Assembly: GCF_900103415.1 (NCBI RefSeq)
Contig: NZ_FMXB01000022.1
Location: 1 to 50,562 of the forward strand
DNA length: 50,562 bases
Origin: Methanobrevibacter millerae
GTDB lineage: Archaea; Methanobacteriota; Methanobacteria; Methanobacteriales; Methanobacteriaceae
Direction: 5' to 3'
Part shown: positions 9,886 through 17,695 of the stretch, one piece after another
Position numbering within the stretch: the stretch's first letter is position 1
Layout of the letters: each line of letters opens with the position of its first letter
Made by a program: the position numbers and the translations under genes
Notes under the pieces: model-generated
What the model saw: only the letters and a program-made list of their open reading frames with translations
Told to the model about the DNA's origin: nothing
The model's database searches: none

Positions 9886-10200
9886 CTATTCTAACATCTT
9901 CTTAATATATGGTTCAAAAGGAATGATATCCTCTTTACTTCTTGGAGAAATAGCAGCTACTTTAATAATTTGATTTTCAGAGTCTAAATCAACAGATAAT
10001 GTTCCTGGAGTTAAAGAAATACTGTTGGCCAAAATGGTCTGGGAAACAGGTCTCTCTAAAACTGTTTCAACATCGATAACTACAGGATTAATATCTCTTC
10101 TCATAATCTTATTAAAAACGACGTCAATCGTTGATTTAATAATTTCGTAAATAAGGTCTAAGAAATAAATAATTCCATAACCGATTCTAGTCAAAAACAT
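9886..10200 (-). CDS. ehbA: Energy-converting hydrogenase B subunit A (MnhE-like)
   Basis: First gene of the ehb operon, 104 aa. It has one hydrophobic N-terminal stretch followed by the MnhE/MrpE-type region ILANSISLTPGTLSVDLDSE, whose T-PGT-S-VD pattern is typical of the family. It is shorter than many MrpE proteins (about 160 aa), which have extra N-terminal helices. A GGAG binding site lies ten bases before the ATG, and the TATA box and palindrome at 10231-10256 are just upstream. Confidence 0.87.
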   Translation of the reverse strand: MFLTRIGYGIIYFLDLIYEIIKSTIDVVFNKIMRRDINPVVIDVETVLERPVSQTILANSISLTPGTLSVDLDSENQIIKVAAISPRSKEDIIPFEPYIKKMLE

Positions 10201-10230
10201 TAAACAAGCTCCATTTCATTTGATTTTTAA

Positions 10231-10256
10231 GTCAAAAAATTGACTATATAAATATA
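10231..10256 (-). promoter_or_regulatory. ehb operon promoter with palindromic operator candidate
   Basis: On the minus strand a TATA box (complement of TATATAAATATA, 10245-10256) lies about 45-55 bases before the ehbA start. Directly downstream of it is the perfect inverted repeat GTCAA-n4-TTGAC (10231-10244), between the TATA box and the expected start site near 10220. A site in that position is well placed to block transcription when bound. No regulator for it can be named from the sequence. Confidence 0.6.
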
Positions 10257-10742
10257 CAGTATTATTTATCATGATTATTTATTATAAATGTATGCTTTTG
10301 TCATGAAAATCTATTGAAAAATTTCATTAAAATGAAGTAAAATTCAAATAACACTGTTAAATTATCCGAAAAAATTATTTGATGTTAAAAAATTCTTAAT
10401 AAGTAATTTGAAAAAGGTATTACTAATGAAATTATGAAAAAGGTAAAAATAAAAATTCCTTTTTTCAAACGTTTGAATTACCTGCTTAAGGCAATATTAT
10501 AAACACCAGGTAAAATTAATGCGTGAATGGAATAGTATTAATGTTTATTTTCATGAAATAAGTCCGTAAAAGCGGATTTTAAAAAAGTGTTTTCCATCAC
10601 CCATTCAGCCTTAGAATGATTATTAATGCCCGGAAAGTGAAATAAAAAAATTCTCAGATGAGGGTAATATTGCTCTAGGGATGTGAAATTGCTCTGAAAA
10701 ATAACTGACTAGTTTATATATGATGAAATCGGACAATCAAGC
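10257..10742. other. AT-rich intergenic region between divergent ehb and 10743 gene
   Basis: No convincing gene is visible. The region contains a near-palindrome TTATTTTCATGAAATAA (10545-10561) and a small hairpin TCCG...CGGA. A direct repeat of ATTGCTCT sits at 10669-10676 and 10688-10695. A TATA box, TTTATATA, at 10713-10720 lies about 26 bases before the next ATG. Confidence 0.5.
10713..10720 (+). promoter_or_regulatory. TATA box for the 10743 gene, leaderless layout
   Basis: TTTATATA is centred about 26 bases before the ATG at 10743. In archaea that spacing puts the transcription start at the ATG itself, so the message is probably leaderless. This fits the absence of a ribosome binding site. 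The ATTGCTCT repeats lie just upstream, 19 bases apart. Confidence 0.55.
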
Positions 10743-11081
10743 ATGAACACTGAAAAAAACATAATGATAAAGCAAATAACTAAGATTATGAATGATGGAT
10801 ATGGCGAAAAAACAACAATAAAATGTATGATGTCTTTAAATGGACAAGAGCCTGAACTGCATGAAATCGGTTCTGTAAAAGACTTTAAAAGCAAATACAG
10901 AAATGACGTATTTGAAAAGGTCTATGAGGATGAAAAGGGAGTAATAATTGATTGCAGGATCCATGAGTTTCGCCCTACCGCAGAAGAACTGATAAACTAT
11001 TCCGAATATTGGGAAGAACTGTCACAGGCATTCAACAAGCCGGTGAGCCCAGTATTCATCATACATGGAGAGAAGAAATAA
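10743..11081 (+). CDS. Hypothetical protein, 112 aa
   Basis: I do not recognise this protein. It is soluble and charged, with no cysteine cluster or signal peptide. The N-terminal half looks like short beta strands (KTTIKCMMSLNGQEPELHEIG; KGVIIDCRIHEFRPTAEEL), and the C-terminal half has aromatic residues and an acidic helix. Reasons to believe it is a gene are a TATA box at leaderless spacing and a small hairpin around its stop codon. It stands alone between the ehb promoter and a membrane transporter. Confidence 0.6.
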   Translation: MNTEKNIMIKQITKIMNDGYGEKTTIKCMMSLNGQEPELHEIGSVKDFKSKYRNDVFEKVYEDEKGVIIDCRIHEFRPTAEELINYSEYWEELSQAFNKPVSPVFIIHGEKK

Positions 11082-11087
11082 TTCTCT
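11069..11087 (+). terminator. Hairpin with the stop codon in its loop
   Basis: AGAGAA (11069-11074) pairs with TTCTCT (11082-11087). The loop GAAATAA contains the TAA stop (11079-11081) of the 112-aa gene. It has no strong T run after it, so it is the weakest of the stop-codon hairpins in this window. Confidence 0.35.
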
Positions 11088-11149
11088 GCCAAAAACTATT
11101 ATATACCATTCCAGACAAATTTAGTTATACCTAAATTAAAGGTGTTGGA

Positions 11150-12112
11150 ATGGAATTAATAGAGAAATTAGAACCGGTAATATTATTGTCTGCAATAGCC
11201 ATTGGATTGATTTTAAGCAATGTGGATTTTTTAGCAGACAATACCGGAAATTTAATTAATCTGTTCCTGTGCCTGATGCTATACGGGCTCTTTTTGGAAG
11301 TTCCCCTTAAAGACCTGAAAAAAAGCTTTAAAAACGTTAAATTCACACTTACAAGCCTTATAATTAACTTTATCTGGACGCCGCTATTCGGTTATTTTTT
11401 AGGAAATCTCTTCATTAACGGAAACGTTGACATTTTCATCGGATTTTTTATGCTCATACTGACCCCATGTACCGACTGGTATCTGGTATTTACCAAAATG
11501 GCCAAAGGAGACCTTAACTTAAGCCTTTCAATACTTCCGATTAATTTAATCCTGCAAATAATACTGCTTCCCGTTTATCTTATACTCTTTTTCTCAAGCG
11601 GAAATTCAATCAATTATTCTGATCTGGTCTATTCATTAGTGATAGTAATCGTGATTCCATTTATGTTAGCCCAGATTACCAAATTAATATTGAACAATGA
11701 TTTAAAGCAAAAAGCCACCGGATTCTTTTCAAAATATCAAATTCTGTTTTTAGCTTTGGCTGTCTTTGCAATATTCAACAGTCAGGGAAATCTCTTATTT
11801 GAAAACCTGAATTCCCTTTTAACAATATTTATTCCGTTAATCGCATTTTTTGCCTCAAACACCATAATTGACTTGCTCTTATCCGAGCAGATCCATTTCA
11901 CCTATGAGGAATATGCAAGCCTGACCATGACCACTCTAGCCCGGAATTCACCGTTGGCTCTGGCAATTGCAATAAATTCATTTCCAGGACGTGAATTAAT
12001 AGCCATTGCCCTTGTAATAGGGCCTCTGATTGAACTGCCTGTTCTTTATATTGTTTCAAGATTTGTATTGTACATTAAAAACTCAGGATTGTTTTTCGTC
12101 TGCAGACTCTAA
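11150..12112 (+). CDS. BASS-superfamily permease, ACR3-like (possible arsenical/anion transporter)
   Basis: 320-aa integral membrane protein with about ten hydrophobic segments. The segment LTPCTDWYLVFTKMAKGDLNLSL (about residues 103-125) resembles the conserved PCT motif of ACR3 arsenite permeases in the bile acid:Na+ symporter superfamily. A second conserved region, TLARNSPLALAIAINSFP (about 263-280), matches the late unwound helix of the fold. The Cys of the PCT motif is present. No arsR or arsenate reductase gene is adjacent, so the true substrate is open. A GGTG binding site precedes the ATG. Confidence 0.7.
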   Translation: MELIEKLEPVILLSAIAIGLILSNVDFLADNTGNLINLFLCLMLYGLFLEVPLKDLKKSFKNVKFTLTSLIINFIWTPLFGYFLGNLFINGNVDIFIGFFMLILTPCTDWYLVFTKMAKGDLNLSLSILPINLILQIILLPVYLILFFSSGNSINYSDLVYSLVIVIVIPFMLAQITKLILNNDLKQKATGFFSKYQILFLALAVFAIFNSQGNLLFENLNSLLTIFIPLIAFFASNTIIDLLLSEQIHFTYEEYASLTMTTLARNSPLALAIAINSFPGRELIAIALVIGPLIELPVLYIVSRFVLYIKNSGLFFVCRL

Positions 12113-12203
12113 ACCTGAGGAAATTTAAGTAATATCTGAAATTATTAATTCGCAAAATTAATAATCCTTGAATTACATATTTGTTAATGGAGTGTTACAA
12201 TTT

Positions 12204-12476
12204 GTGTCTGAAAAAACAATAATTCATGATGAAATGATAGAAACACAATTAAAAGTAAAATCCAATAAATTAAACATCACAATATCCGAATTAATCAACA
12301 GATACATTAAACGAGGTTTGTATATGGACGATTATTATGAACCTCCAAAACTTTCCAGAGAAGAACTGTTAGAAATTAGCAGGAAAGAAGTAGAAAAAGA
12401 TAAGAAAAGAGGGATTCAACCAAAAAAGCATAATTTTGATGTTTTTGTTGGTAGATGGAACAAATTTGATGATTAA
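12204..12476 (+). CDS. Probable antitoxin (ribbon-helix-helix type)
   Basis: About 90 aa from the GTG at 12204; a longer form from TTG 12168 is possible, and the start is uncertain. The segment IETQLKVKSNKLNITISELINRYIKRGLY reads as a DNA-binding ribbon-helix-helix domain, followed by an acidic/basic tail rich in Glu and Lys, the usual plan of VapB-like antitoxins. Downstream DNA (12483-12678) holds the broken remains of a PIN-domain toxin. This antitoxin therefore seems to have lost its partner. A paralogous broken antitoxin lies at 12690. Confidence 0.65.
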   Translation: MSEKTIIHDEMIETQLKVKSNKLNITISELINRYIKRGLYMDDYYEPPKLSREELLEISRKEVEKDKKRGIQPKKHNFDVFVGRWNKFDD

Positions 12477-12482
12477 TGACGA

Positions 12483-12678
12483 TTTTATGATTTTCTTGAT
12501 ACAGATTATTTCAAAGATTAATTGGCAAGAAAGATATTCATCACCATGATTAAATTCTATTAACTATGGAGATTGCACAATCATCAATACGATGATGAAC
12601 ATAGGAATTAGACAGATTGTATCATTTGATAGTGATTTTAAAAAAATAAACTCATTTAACGTGATTTCTAGTGTTTAG
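12483..12678 (+). pseudogene. Remnant of a PIN-domain (VapC-like) toxin gene
   Basis: Two pieces of a PIN domain remain in different frames. 12492-12518 encodes FLDTDYFKD followed by a stop, which resembles the first strand and catalytic Asp of VapC. About 12571-12678 encodes DCTIINTMMNIGIRQIVSFDSDF followed by KKINSFNVISSV and a stop, matching the PIN C terminus with its conserved SFDsDF motif. The whole spans under 200 bases, while an intact PIN domain needs about 390, so the centre is deleted. It lies directly after the antitoxin gene, as vapC should. Confidence 0.7.
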
Positions 12679-12689
12679 GAGATACTGAT

Positions 12690-12895
12690 ATGACTTTAGA
12701 ATACAAAATTGAAGATAAAAAACTTAAAAAAATGGCAGAAAAAAAGCTCAAGAACTTAATGTGAGCGTTGATGAGCTAATATGGGGATATATTAACCGAG
12801 GTTAAATTGATGATAATTTTGATGAAGAAGTATTCAACAAAGTCCACTCTGAAAAGTTTTTAAAAGAAGTTGATAATGCATTGGGCTTTGTATAA
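12690..12895 (+). pseudogene. Second antitoxin gene, broken by frameshift and nonsense
   Basis: The frame opens at ATG 12690 (MTLEYKIEDKKLKKMAEKK), then shifts near 12747. It resumes as AQELNVSVDELIWGYINRG, hits an in-frame TAA, and continues as IDDNFDEEVFNKVHSEKFLKEV to a stop at 12893-12895. The core (S-x-E/D-L-I-x-x-Y-I-x-R-G-x-x-D-D) matches the antitoxin at 12204, so the two are paralogues. There is no second toxin gene behind it. Confidence 0.65.
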
Positions 12896-12951
12896 GCTTT
12901 TTTTAATTTTATCACATTTTTCTCCATTTATCTTTTTTTTACAACCGTTAA

Positions 12952-13662
12952 TTAAATCCGAACATAATTTTCAAACAATGAAAATAGCATCGGTGCCCTG
13001 ACGAAAACCGCCAAAACAATCAAAACGAATATTGACACCATTGCAAAGTTCTTATGATAGTCATTTTGGGATATCGGAGCAAAGAGCTTAACTCCTGCAG
13101 GCGTTGTCGCATCAAGAACGCTGTGTGAAAAGATGCCTAAAAACAATGCCAATACTATCTGAACATATGAAATCTCAAATGTCTGCAGGACAACCACTGA
13201 AATGAAAAACAATGGTATGAATATAGGCAATAACCTTTTATTCAAAAATAAAAAGCTTAAAAGGGCAATGAGAATCGCAATCAGGTAGTTGTTTGGAAGA
13301 ACTGTCACATTAATTAACAGTTCCCATGCCCATATCAGTATTAATGAAACGGCTGAAGTCAATATTAATATTCCAGGGATAGAATGGGTAAAACTTCTGT
13401 GTTCAGAGAAATAAAAGGTTACGCCTAGAAATACAATTATCAGACCTAAATAATAAGGTAATTTTAGGATATACAGTGATATAAACACCAGCAATCCCAA
13501 AATTATCATCTTATAGGCATTCTCTACCCTGACCTTATGGTCGAAATCAGGTATATTTGCACCAATCACTGTTAAAGCAATTATTAGAGGATTAAAAGAA
13601 AATAGCAATGCCAGAATTAATGCAAACAGAGTATGACCTTTGTATGAAGACAATTTTATCAC
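12952..13662 (-). CDS. Membrane-bound metal-dependent hydrolase, YdjM/DUF457 family
   Basis: 236-aa protein with about seven hydrophobic segments. Family motifs are visible: an early His (YKGHTLFA, about residue 10) and ANIPDFDH (about 35-42). SEHRSFTHSIPG (about 86-97) and FSHSVLDATTPAGVKLFAP (about 183-201) follow. These His and Asp residues are the expected metal ligands of the YdjM-type inner-membrane hydrolases. The physiological substrate of the family is not established. It is transcribed alone on the minus strand. Confidence 0.8.
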   Translation of the reverse strand: MIKLSSYKGHTLFALILALLFSFNPLIIALTVIGANIPDFDHKVRVENAYKMIILGLLVFISLYILKLPYYLGLIIVFLGVTFYFSEHRSFTHSIPGILILTSAVSLILIWAWELLINVTVLPNNYLIAILIALLSFLFLNKRLLPIFIPLFFISVVVLQTFEISYVQIVLALFLGIFSHSVLDATTPAGVKLFAPISQNDYHKNFAMVSIFVLIVLAVFVRAPMLFSLFENYVRI

Positions 13663-13723
13663 CTTATAGATATTAACTTATAAATATATTAATAAGTAAA
13701 TTGTGGTAGCGCGTGATAAGTAT

Positions 13724-14482
13724 TCAGAAGCCGAAATAAGCGAGAAAACTCTTCATCTGTTCTAATGATTTCTCAAAGCTTCCCTTTCCGATTGATGCGA
13801 AAGGAGAGACCACTTCACAAGTAATGGCCGGTATTCCCCTTAAGTTGCATACGTCTTCAACCGCACCCTTATACTGGGAGCCTGCAACGTCAAAGGAAAT
13901 GATTTCGCTTCCGACCTCATCCGAAATATAGTTGGCCATCAAAAAACTTTCAGGAGAAGGATTTTTAGATGAAAATACCGCTTCAAAGCCCGGATTGCTG
14001 TTGTATGCAGTTGAGTGAAAGTCAGCTACAAAGTCGATTTTGAGCTCTTCAATGACGTTAATTATCTTGTTGCTTAATGAATTGGCCATATGTGCGGCCC
14101 GGTTTAAATCAACGGAATTGAATGTTCTTTCATTGTTCATTGTTGACTTTGGAGAGGCAATAGGAATGAAATAGACCGTATTATTCAAATCGACTTCAAT
14201 CAGTTCATTGAATAATGTCAGACATGCCTTTTGGGGAGGCAATTCGTTTCCATGGATTCCGGATAAAATAAGCAGCTTTTTTCCTGAATTGCCCAATTTA
14301 AAGATTGGAGTTCCGTAAACACATGACTGCAGAACGAATTTGGTCAGCGGAGTCAGTTCCATCTCGTCAAAGATATGTTTGTTTCTTGAAACATATCCTT
14401 TTGATAAGAAAGTAACGTAACTCATCTCAACATTGTCAAAATCTTCAAGCATATCGAAATCCATATTTACTAATTGAATCAA
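13724..14482 (-). CDS. Succinylglutamate desuccinylase/aspartoacylase-family zinc hydrolase (M14-like)
   Basis: 252-aa soluble protein with the zinc-carboxypeptidase-like active site. GIHGNE (about residues 76-81) supplies His and Glu zinc ligands, DLNR (about 124-127) is the substrate-binding motif, and the His in DFHST (about 156) is the third ligand. A Glu in ITCEVVSP (about 219) is in place to be the catalytic base. The family removes acyl groups from N-acyl amino acids or related amides, and the substrate here is unknown. In-frame ATG codons at residues 7 and 10 are alternative starts. Confidence 0.82.
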   Translation of the reverse strand: MIQLVNMDFDMLEDFDNVEMSYVTFLSKGYVSRNKHIFDEMELTPLTKFVLQSCVYGTPIFKLGNSGKKLLILSGIHGNELPPQKACLTLFNELIEVDLNNTVYFIPIASPKSTMNNERTFNSVDLNRAAHMANSLSNKIINVIEELKIDFVADFHSTAYNSNPGFEAVFSSKNPSPESFLMANYISDEVGSEIISFDVAGSQYKGAVEDVCNLRGIPAITCEVVSPFASIGKGSFEKSLEQMKSFLAYFGF

Positions 14483-14506
14483 AGTCTTATTTAATATTTT
14501 TAGTTC

Positions 14507-16432
14507 GTGATAAAATTGAAAAAATACATTAAAAAACTGATAAAATTTGTTAATTATGAACGGGAAGCCGAAATAGAGTTAATGGTTTCGGAAATAGAAA
14601 AGATGTCCGGTGAAAAAAGGGAAGAATTGGGCAGAGCCATTAATAAAGTCAAAGGAAAGTATCTGGGAAAGGAACTGGGCTTAAACATCGTTCAATTCGG
14701 AAGAAGGGAAATCATCGATACCGAAATAAGCGTCGGAGACATGATTTTAGTAAGCACAGGCAATCCCTTAAGAAGCGACTTGACCGGAACGGTTACAGAA
14801 AAGGGAGCAAGATACATAAAGGTCGCATTTGACCATCGCGTTCCCAAATGGGCATTGAAGAAAAAGGTAAGACTTGATTTATATGCAAACGACATCACTT
14901 TCAGAAGAATGGAGGACAATCTGAATCATTTAAGCCTGAAAGGAAAGAATGCTTTGGAATACAGCTTAAACAAAAGGGATCCGAAGCACAATAAAGATAA
15001 CATTTACATTGACTTTATCGACCAGTCATTGAACAAATCCCAGAAAAAGGCCATTAAGGAGAGTCTTTCAAGCCAGAACTTCTTTTTGATACACGGTCCT
15101 TTCGGAACGGGAAAAACCAGGACTTTGGTTGAGCTGATTTCACAGGAAGTTAGGCAAAAAAGAAAAGTCCTTGCAACCGCCGAAAGCAATGCGGCCGTTG
15201 ACAATATCGTCGAAAGGCTTGTTTTGAATGAAAAGTTAAAAATTACACGATTAGGCCATCCGCAAAGAGTATCGAAGGACAATATCAAATATACGTTAGC
15301 CTATAAAGTTGAAAATCATGATTTAAACGATAAAATCAAAAGAATACATAAAAAGATTGATAAACTGATTGAAAAGAGAAGCGGCTTTACCAAGCCTACC
15401 CCCCAGTACAGGAGAGGCTTTTCAGACCATGACATTTTATACTATGCCTCCAAGGGAAAGGGCGGACGTGGAATAAGCCCTGATAAAATGAAATCAATGG
15501 CTAACTGGCTTGATTACAACCTGGAAATCGATGAATTGCATGATGAAATAAAAAGGATTGAAAACAAGATGATTAAAGACATCATCGAGGAAAGCAATGT
15601 CATCCTATCCACGAATTCATCAGCGGCTCTTGAAAGCATTTCCCAGACCAAGTTCGATGTGGTAATCATTGATGAGGCTTCACAGGCAACGATTCCAAGT
15701 GTATTAATACCAATAGCTAAAGCACGCAGGTTCATACTGGCAGGAGACCACAAGCAGCTTCCGCCGACGATAATAAGCGACAAGGCCCATGAGCTGGAAG
15801 ACACCTTATTCGAGTCATTGATTGAAAAGTATCCGCAGAAGTCACAGCTTTTAAACGTTCAGTACCGCATGAACAAAGTATTGATGGAGTTTCCAAACTC
15901 CGAGTTTTACGCAAACAAGCTTAAAAGCGATTCAAACGTTGACAACATTAACTTAAAAGACATTTCAGACGTCGAGGATGACGATGCGTTACTGTTCATT
16001 GACACCTGCGACTTGGACACTCACGAAAAGCACTTAAAGGATTCAAAGTCAATCGTCAATCACGTTGAGGCAAGAATCGCCCTTAAGGTGGCGAACGATT
16101 ACGTTAATGCGGGCATTGATGAAAAGGATATTGGAATTATAAGCCCATATGCAGATCAGGTCAAGTTAATATCCGAAAAGACCGATATCGAAGTCAAGAC
16201 GGTTGACGGTTTTCAGGGACGGGAAAAGGAAATCATTATTATTTCAACTGTTAGAAGCAATGACTATGGGCAAATCGGATTTTTAAAGGACTTGAGACGT
16301 TTGAACGTTGCAATAACACGTGCAAAACGTAAATTAATCATTATAGGAAACAGCAATACGCTAAAATCCAATGCGACATACGAACGCCTCATTGATTTTG
16401 TCGAAGCAAAGGATTTGAGAGTTATTATTTAG
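14507..16432 (+). CDS. Superfamily 1 DNA/RNA helicase, UPF1/IGHMBP2-like
   Basis: 641 aa from a GTG start (14507). It has an N-terminal beta-rich region (about 60-130) like the 1B/OB barrel of IGHMBP2. Walker A GPFGTGKT (197-204), Walker B/motif II DEAS (389-392) and GDHKQLPPT follow. The C-terminal VDGFQGREKEIIIISTVRSN and NVAITRAKRKL are SF1B motifs V and VI. A Lys-rich helical insertion sits between motifs Ia and II (about 270-350). It probably translocates 5'-3' on single strands of RNA or DNA. Divergent from the aspartoacylase-like gene by 24 bp. Confidence 0.88.
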   Translation: MIKLKKYIKKLIKFVNYEREAEIELMVSEIEKMSGEKREELGRAINKVKGKYLGKELGLNIVQFGRREIIDTEISVGDMILVSTGNPLRSDLTGTVTEKGARYIKVAFDHRVPKWALKKKVRLDLYANDITFRRMEDNLNHLSLKGKNALEYSLNKRDPKHNKDNIYIDFIDQSLNKSQKKAIKESLSSQNFFLIHGPFGTGKTRTLVELISQEVRQKRKVLATAESNAAVDNIVERLVLNEKLKITRLGHPQRVSKDNIKYTLAYKVENHDLNDKIKRIHKKIDKLIEKRSGFTKPTPQYRRGFSDHDILYYASKGKGGRGISPDKMKSMANWLDYNLEIDELHDEIKRIENKMIKDIIEESNVILSTNSSAALESISQTKFDVVIIDEASQATIPSVLIPIAKARRFILAGDHKQLPPTIISDKAHELEDTLFESLIEKYPQKSQLLNVQYRMNKVLMEFPNSEFYANKLKSDSNVDNINLKDISDVEDDDALLFIDTCDLDTHEKHLKDSKSIVNHVEARIALKVANDYVNAGIDEKDIGIISPYADQVKLISEKTDIEVKTVDGFQGREKEIIIISTVRSNDYGQIGFLKDLRRLNVAITRAKRKLIIIGNSNTLKSNATYERLIDFVEAKDLRVII

Positions 16433-16447
16433 TCCTAATTCGCAACA

Positions 16448-16456
16448 TATTATATA
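16448..16456 (+). promoter_or_regulatory. TATA box for argG
   Basis: TATTATATA lies about 50 bases before the argG ATG at 16505. A GGTGAT ribosome binding site is at 16495-16500. The inferred start site is near 16478. Confidence 0.5.
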
Positions 16457-16504
16457 CTATTAAAGACATAATTCATTATGTTAATTCATTTTTATGGTGA
16501 TTAT

Positions 16505-17680
16505 ATGGACAAAGTAGTCTTGGCATTCAGCGGTGGATTGGACACCTCTGTCTGCGTTAAATTATTAGAAGAAAAATATGATGTAGAAGTAATTACTGCT
16601 TGTGTAGATGTAGGACAAGGCGATGAAGAGATTGAAAAAGCAGAAAAAATGGCTGCCACCATTGGAACCGGAAAACACTACACAATTGACGCTAAAGAAG
16701 AATTTGCAAATGAATATATAGCAAGAGGAATTAAGGCAAACGCCGAATATGAAGGATATCCGTTAAGTACTGCGCTTGCAAGACCTTTAATAGCTCAAAA
16801 AATCATTGAAGTGGCTGAAAAGGAAGGCGCAACCGCAATTGCACACGGATGTACCGGAAAAGGAAACGACCAATTCAGGTTTGAAGCCGTAATCCTTGCA
16901 ATGTCCGATTTGGACATCATTGCTCCAATCAGGGAATTGAACCTTACAAGAACTGAAGAGCAGGCTTATGCTGAAGAAAAAGGCATCAAATTAAACTACG
17001 AAAAGATTTACAGTATCGATGAAAACATCTGGGGAAGATCCATCGAAGGAGGAAACCTCGAAGACCCTGCAAACGAACCTCCTGAAGACATCTACGAATG
17101 GACCAAATCCTGGGAGGAAGCTAACGATGAACCTCAAAAGGTCACCATCGAGTTCGAGGAAGGTATTCCTGTAGCTATTGACGGTGAAATGATGCCATTA
17201 ATCGATTTAATCAAGAAAGCTAATGAAATAGCTGGAGACAACGGAATCGGAAGAGTCGACACCATCGAAAACAGGATGATCGGACTTAAAAGCCGTGAAA
17301 ACTACGAAGTTCCTGGAGCAAAATTATTAATTGCAGCTCACCAGGCCTTGGAAGAGCTTGTTTTAACTACTGACGAGTTAAGGTTCGCAGAATACATGTC
17401 TACCCTTTACGCTGACTTGGTATACAGAGCATTATGGCAGGAACCTTTAAGGGAAGACCTGGACCAGGCCTTTGACAGCATGCAGCAAAGGGTCAGCGGT
17501 GAAGTCACTATGAAACTCTTTAAGGGCTCAATCCAGCCGTTAATCAGAAAATCACCTTTCAGCCTCCACAGCATCGAACAGATTACCTTTGAAGACAAGG
17601 ACACTGACCAGAGAGAAGTTGAAGGTATGATCAAATACCACGGTCTTCAGGCCGCAAATTATCAAAAATTAAACAGATAG
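16505..17680 (+). CDS. argG: Argininosuccinate synthase
   Basis: 391-aa enzyme that joins citrulline and aspartate with ATP to make argininosuccinate, the penultimate step of arginine synthesis. The N-terminal ATP pyrophosphatase loop AFSGGLDTS (about residues 7-15) is intact. Other family stretches are [26 protein letters not shown] and [19 protein letters not shown]. An in-frame ATG nine codons upstream (16478) is rejected. The 16505 start has a GGTGAT site at proper distance and gives the usual ArgG N terminus. It is a monocistronic gene ending in a hairpin. Confidence 0.96.
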   Translation: MDKVVLAFSGGLDTSVCVKLLEEKYDVEVITACVDVGQGDEEIEKAEKMAATIGTGKHYTIDAKEEFANEYIARGIKANAEYEGYPLSTALARPLIAQKIIEVAEKEGATAIAHGCTGKGNDQFRFEAVILAMSDLDIIAPIRELNLTRTEEQAYAEEKGIKLNYEKIYSIDENIWGRSIEGGNLEDPANEPPEDIYEWTKSWEEANDEPQKVTIEFEEGIPVAIDGEMMPLIDLIKKANEIAGDNGIGRVDTIENRMIGLKSRENYEVPGAKLLIAAHQALEELVLTTDELRFAEYMSTLYADLVYRALWQEPLREDLDQAFDSMQQRVSGEVTMKLFKGSIQPLIRKSPFSLHSIEQITFEDKDTDQREVEGMIKYHGLQAANYQKLNR

Positions 17681-17695
17681 CTTTAATGAGCTATC
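17676..17695. terminator. Stem-loop overlapping the argG stop codon
   Basis: GATAGCT (17676-17682) pairs perfectly with AGCTATC (17689-17695) around the loop TTAATG, followed on the plus strand by a T-rich stretch. The argG TAG (17678-17680) lies in the left arm, and the last bases of the convergent helicase gene overlap the right arm. It probably acts as a terminator for both strands. Confidence 0.55.

Noticed and set aside
10545-10561. Near-palindrome TTATTTTCATGAAATAA
   Set aside because: Not close to any TATA box or start; AT-rich palindromes of this size are frequent in such spacers.
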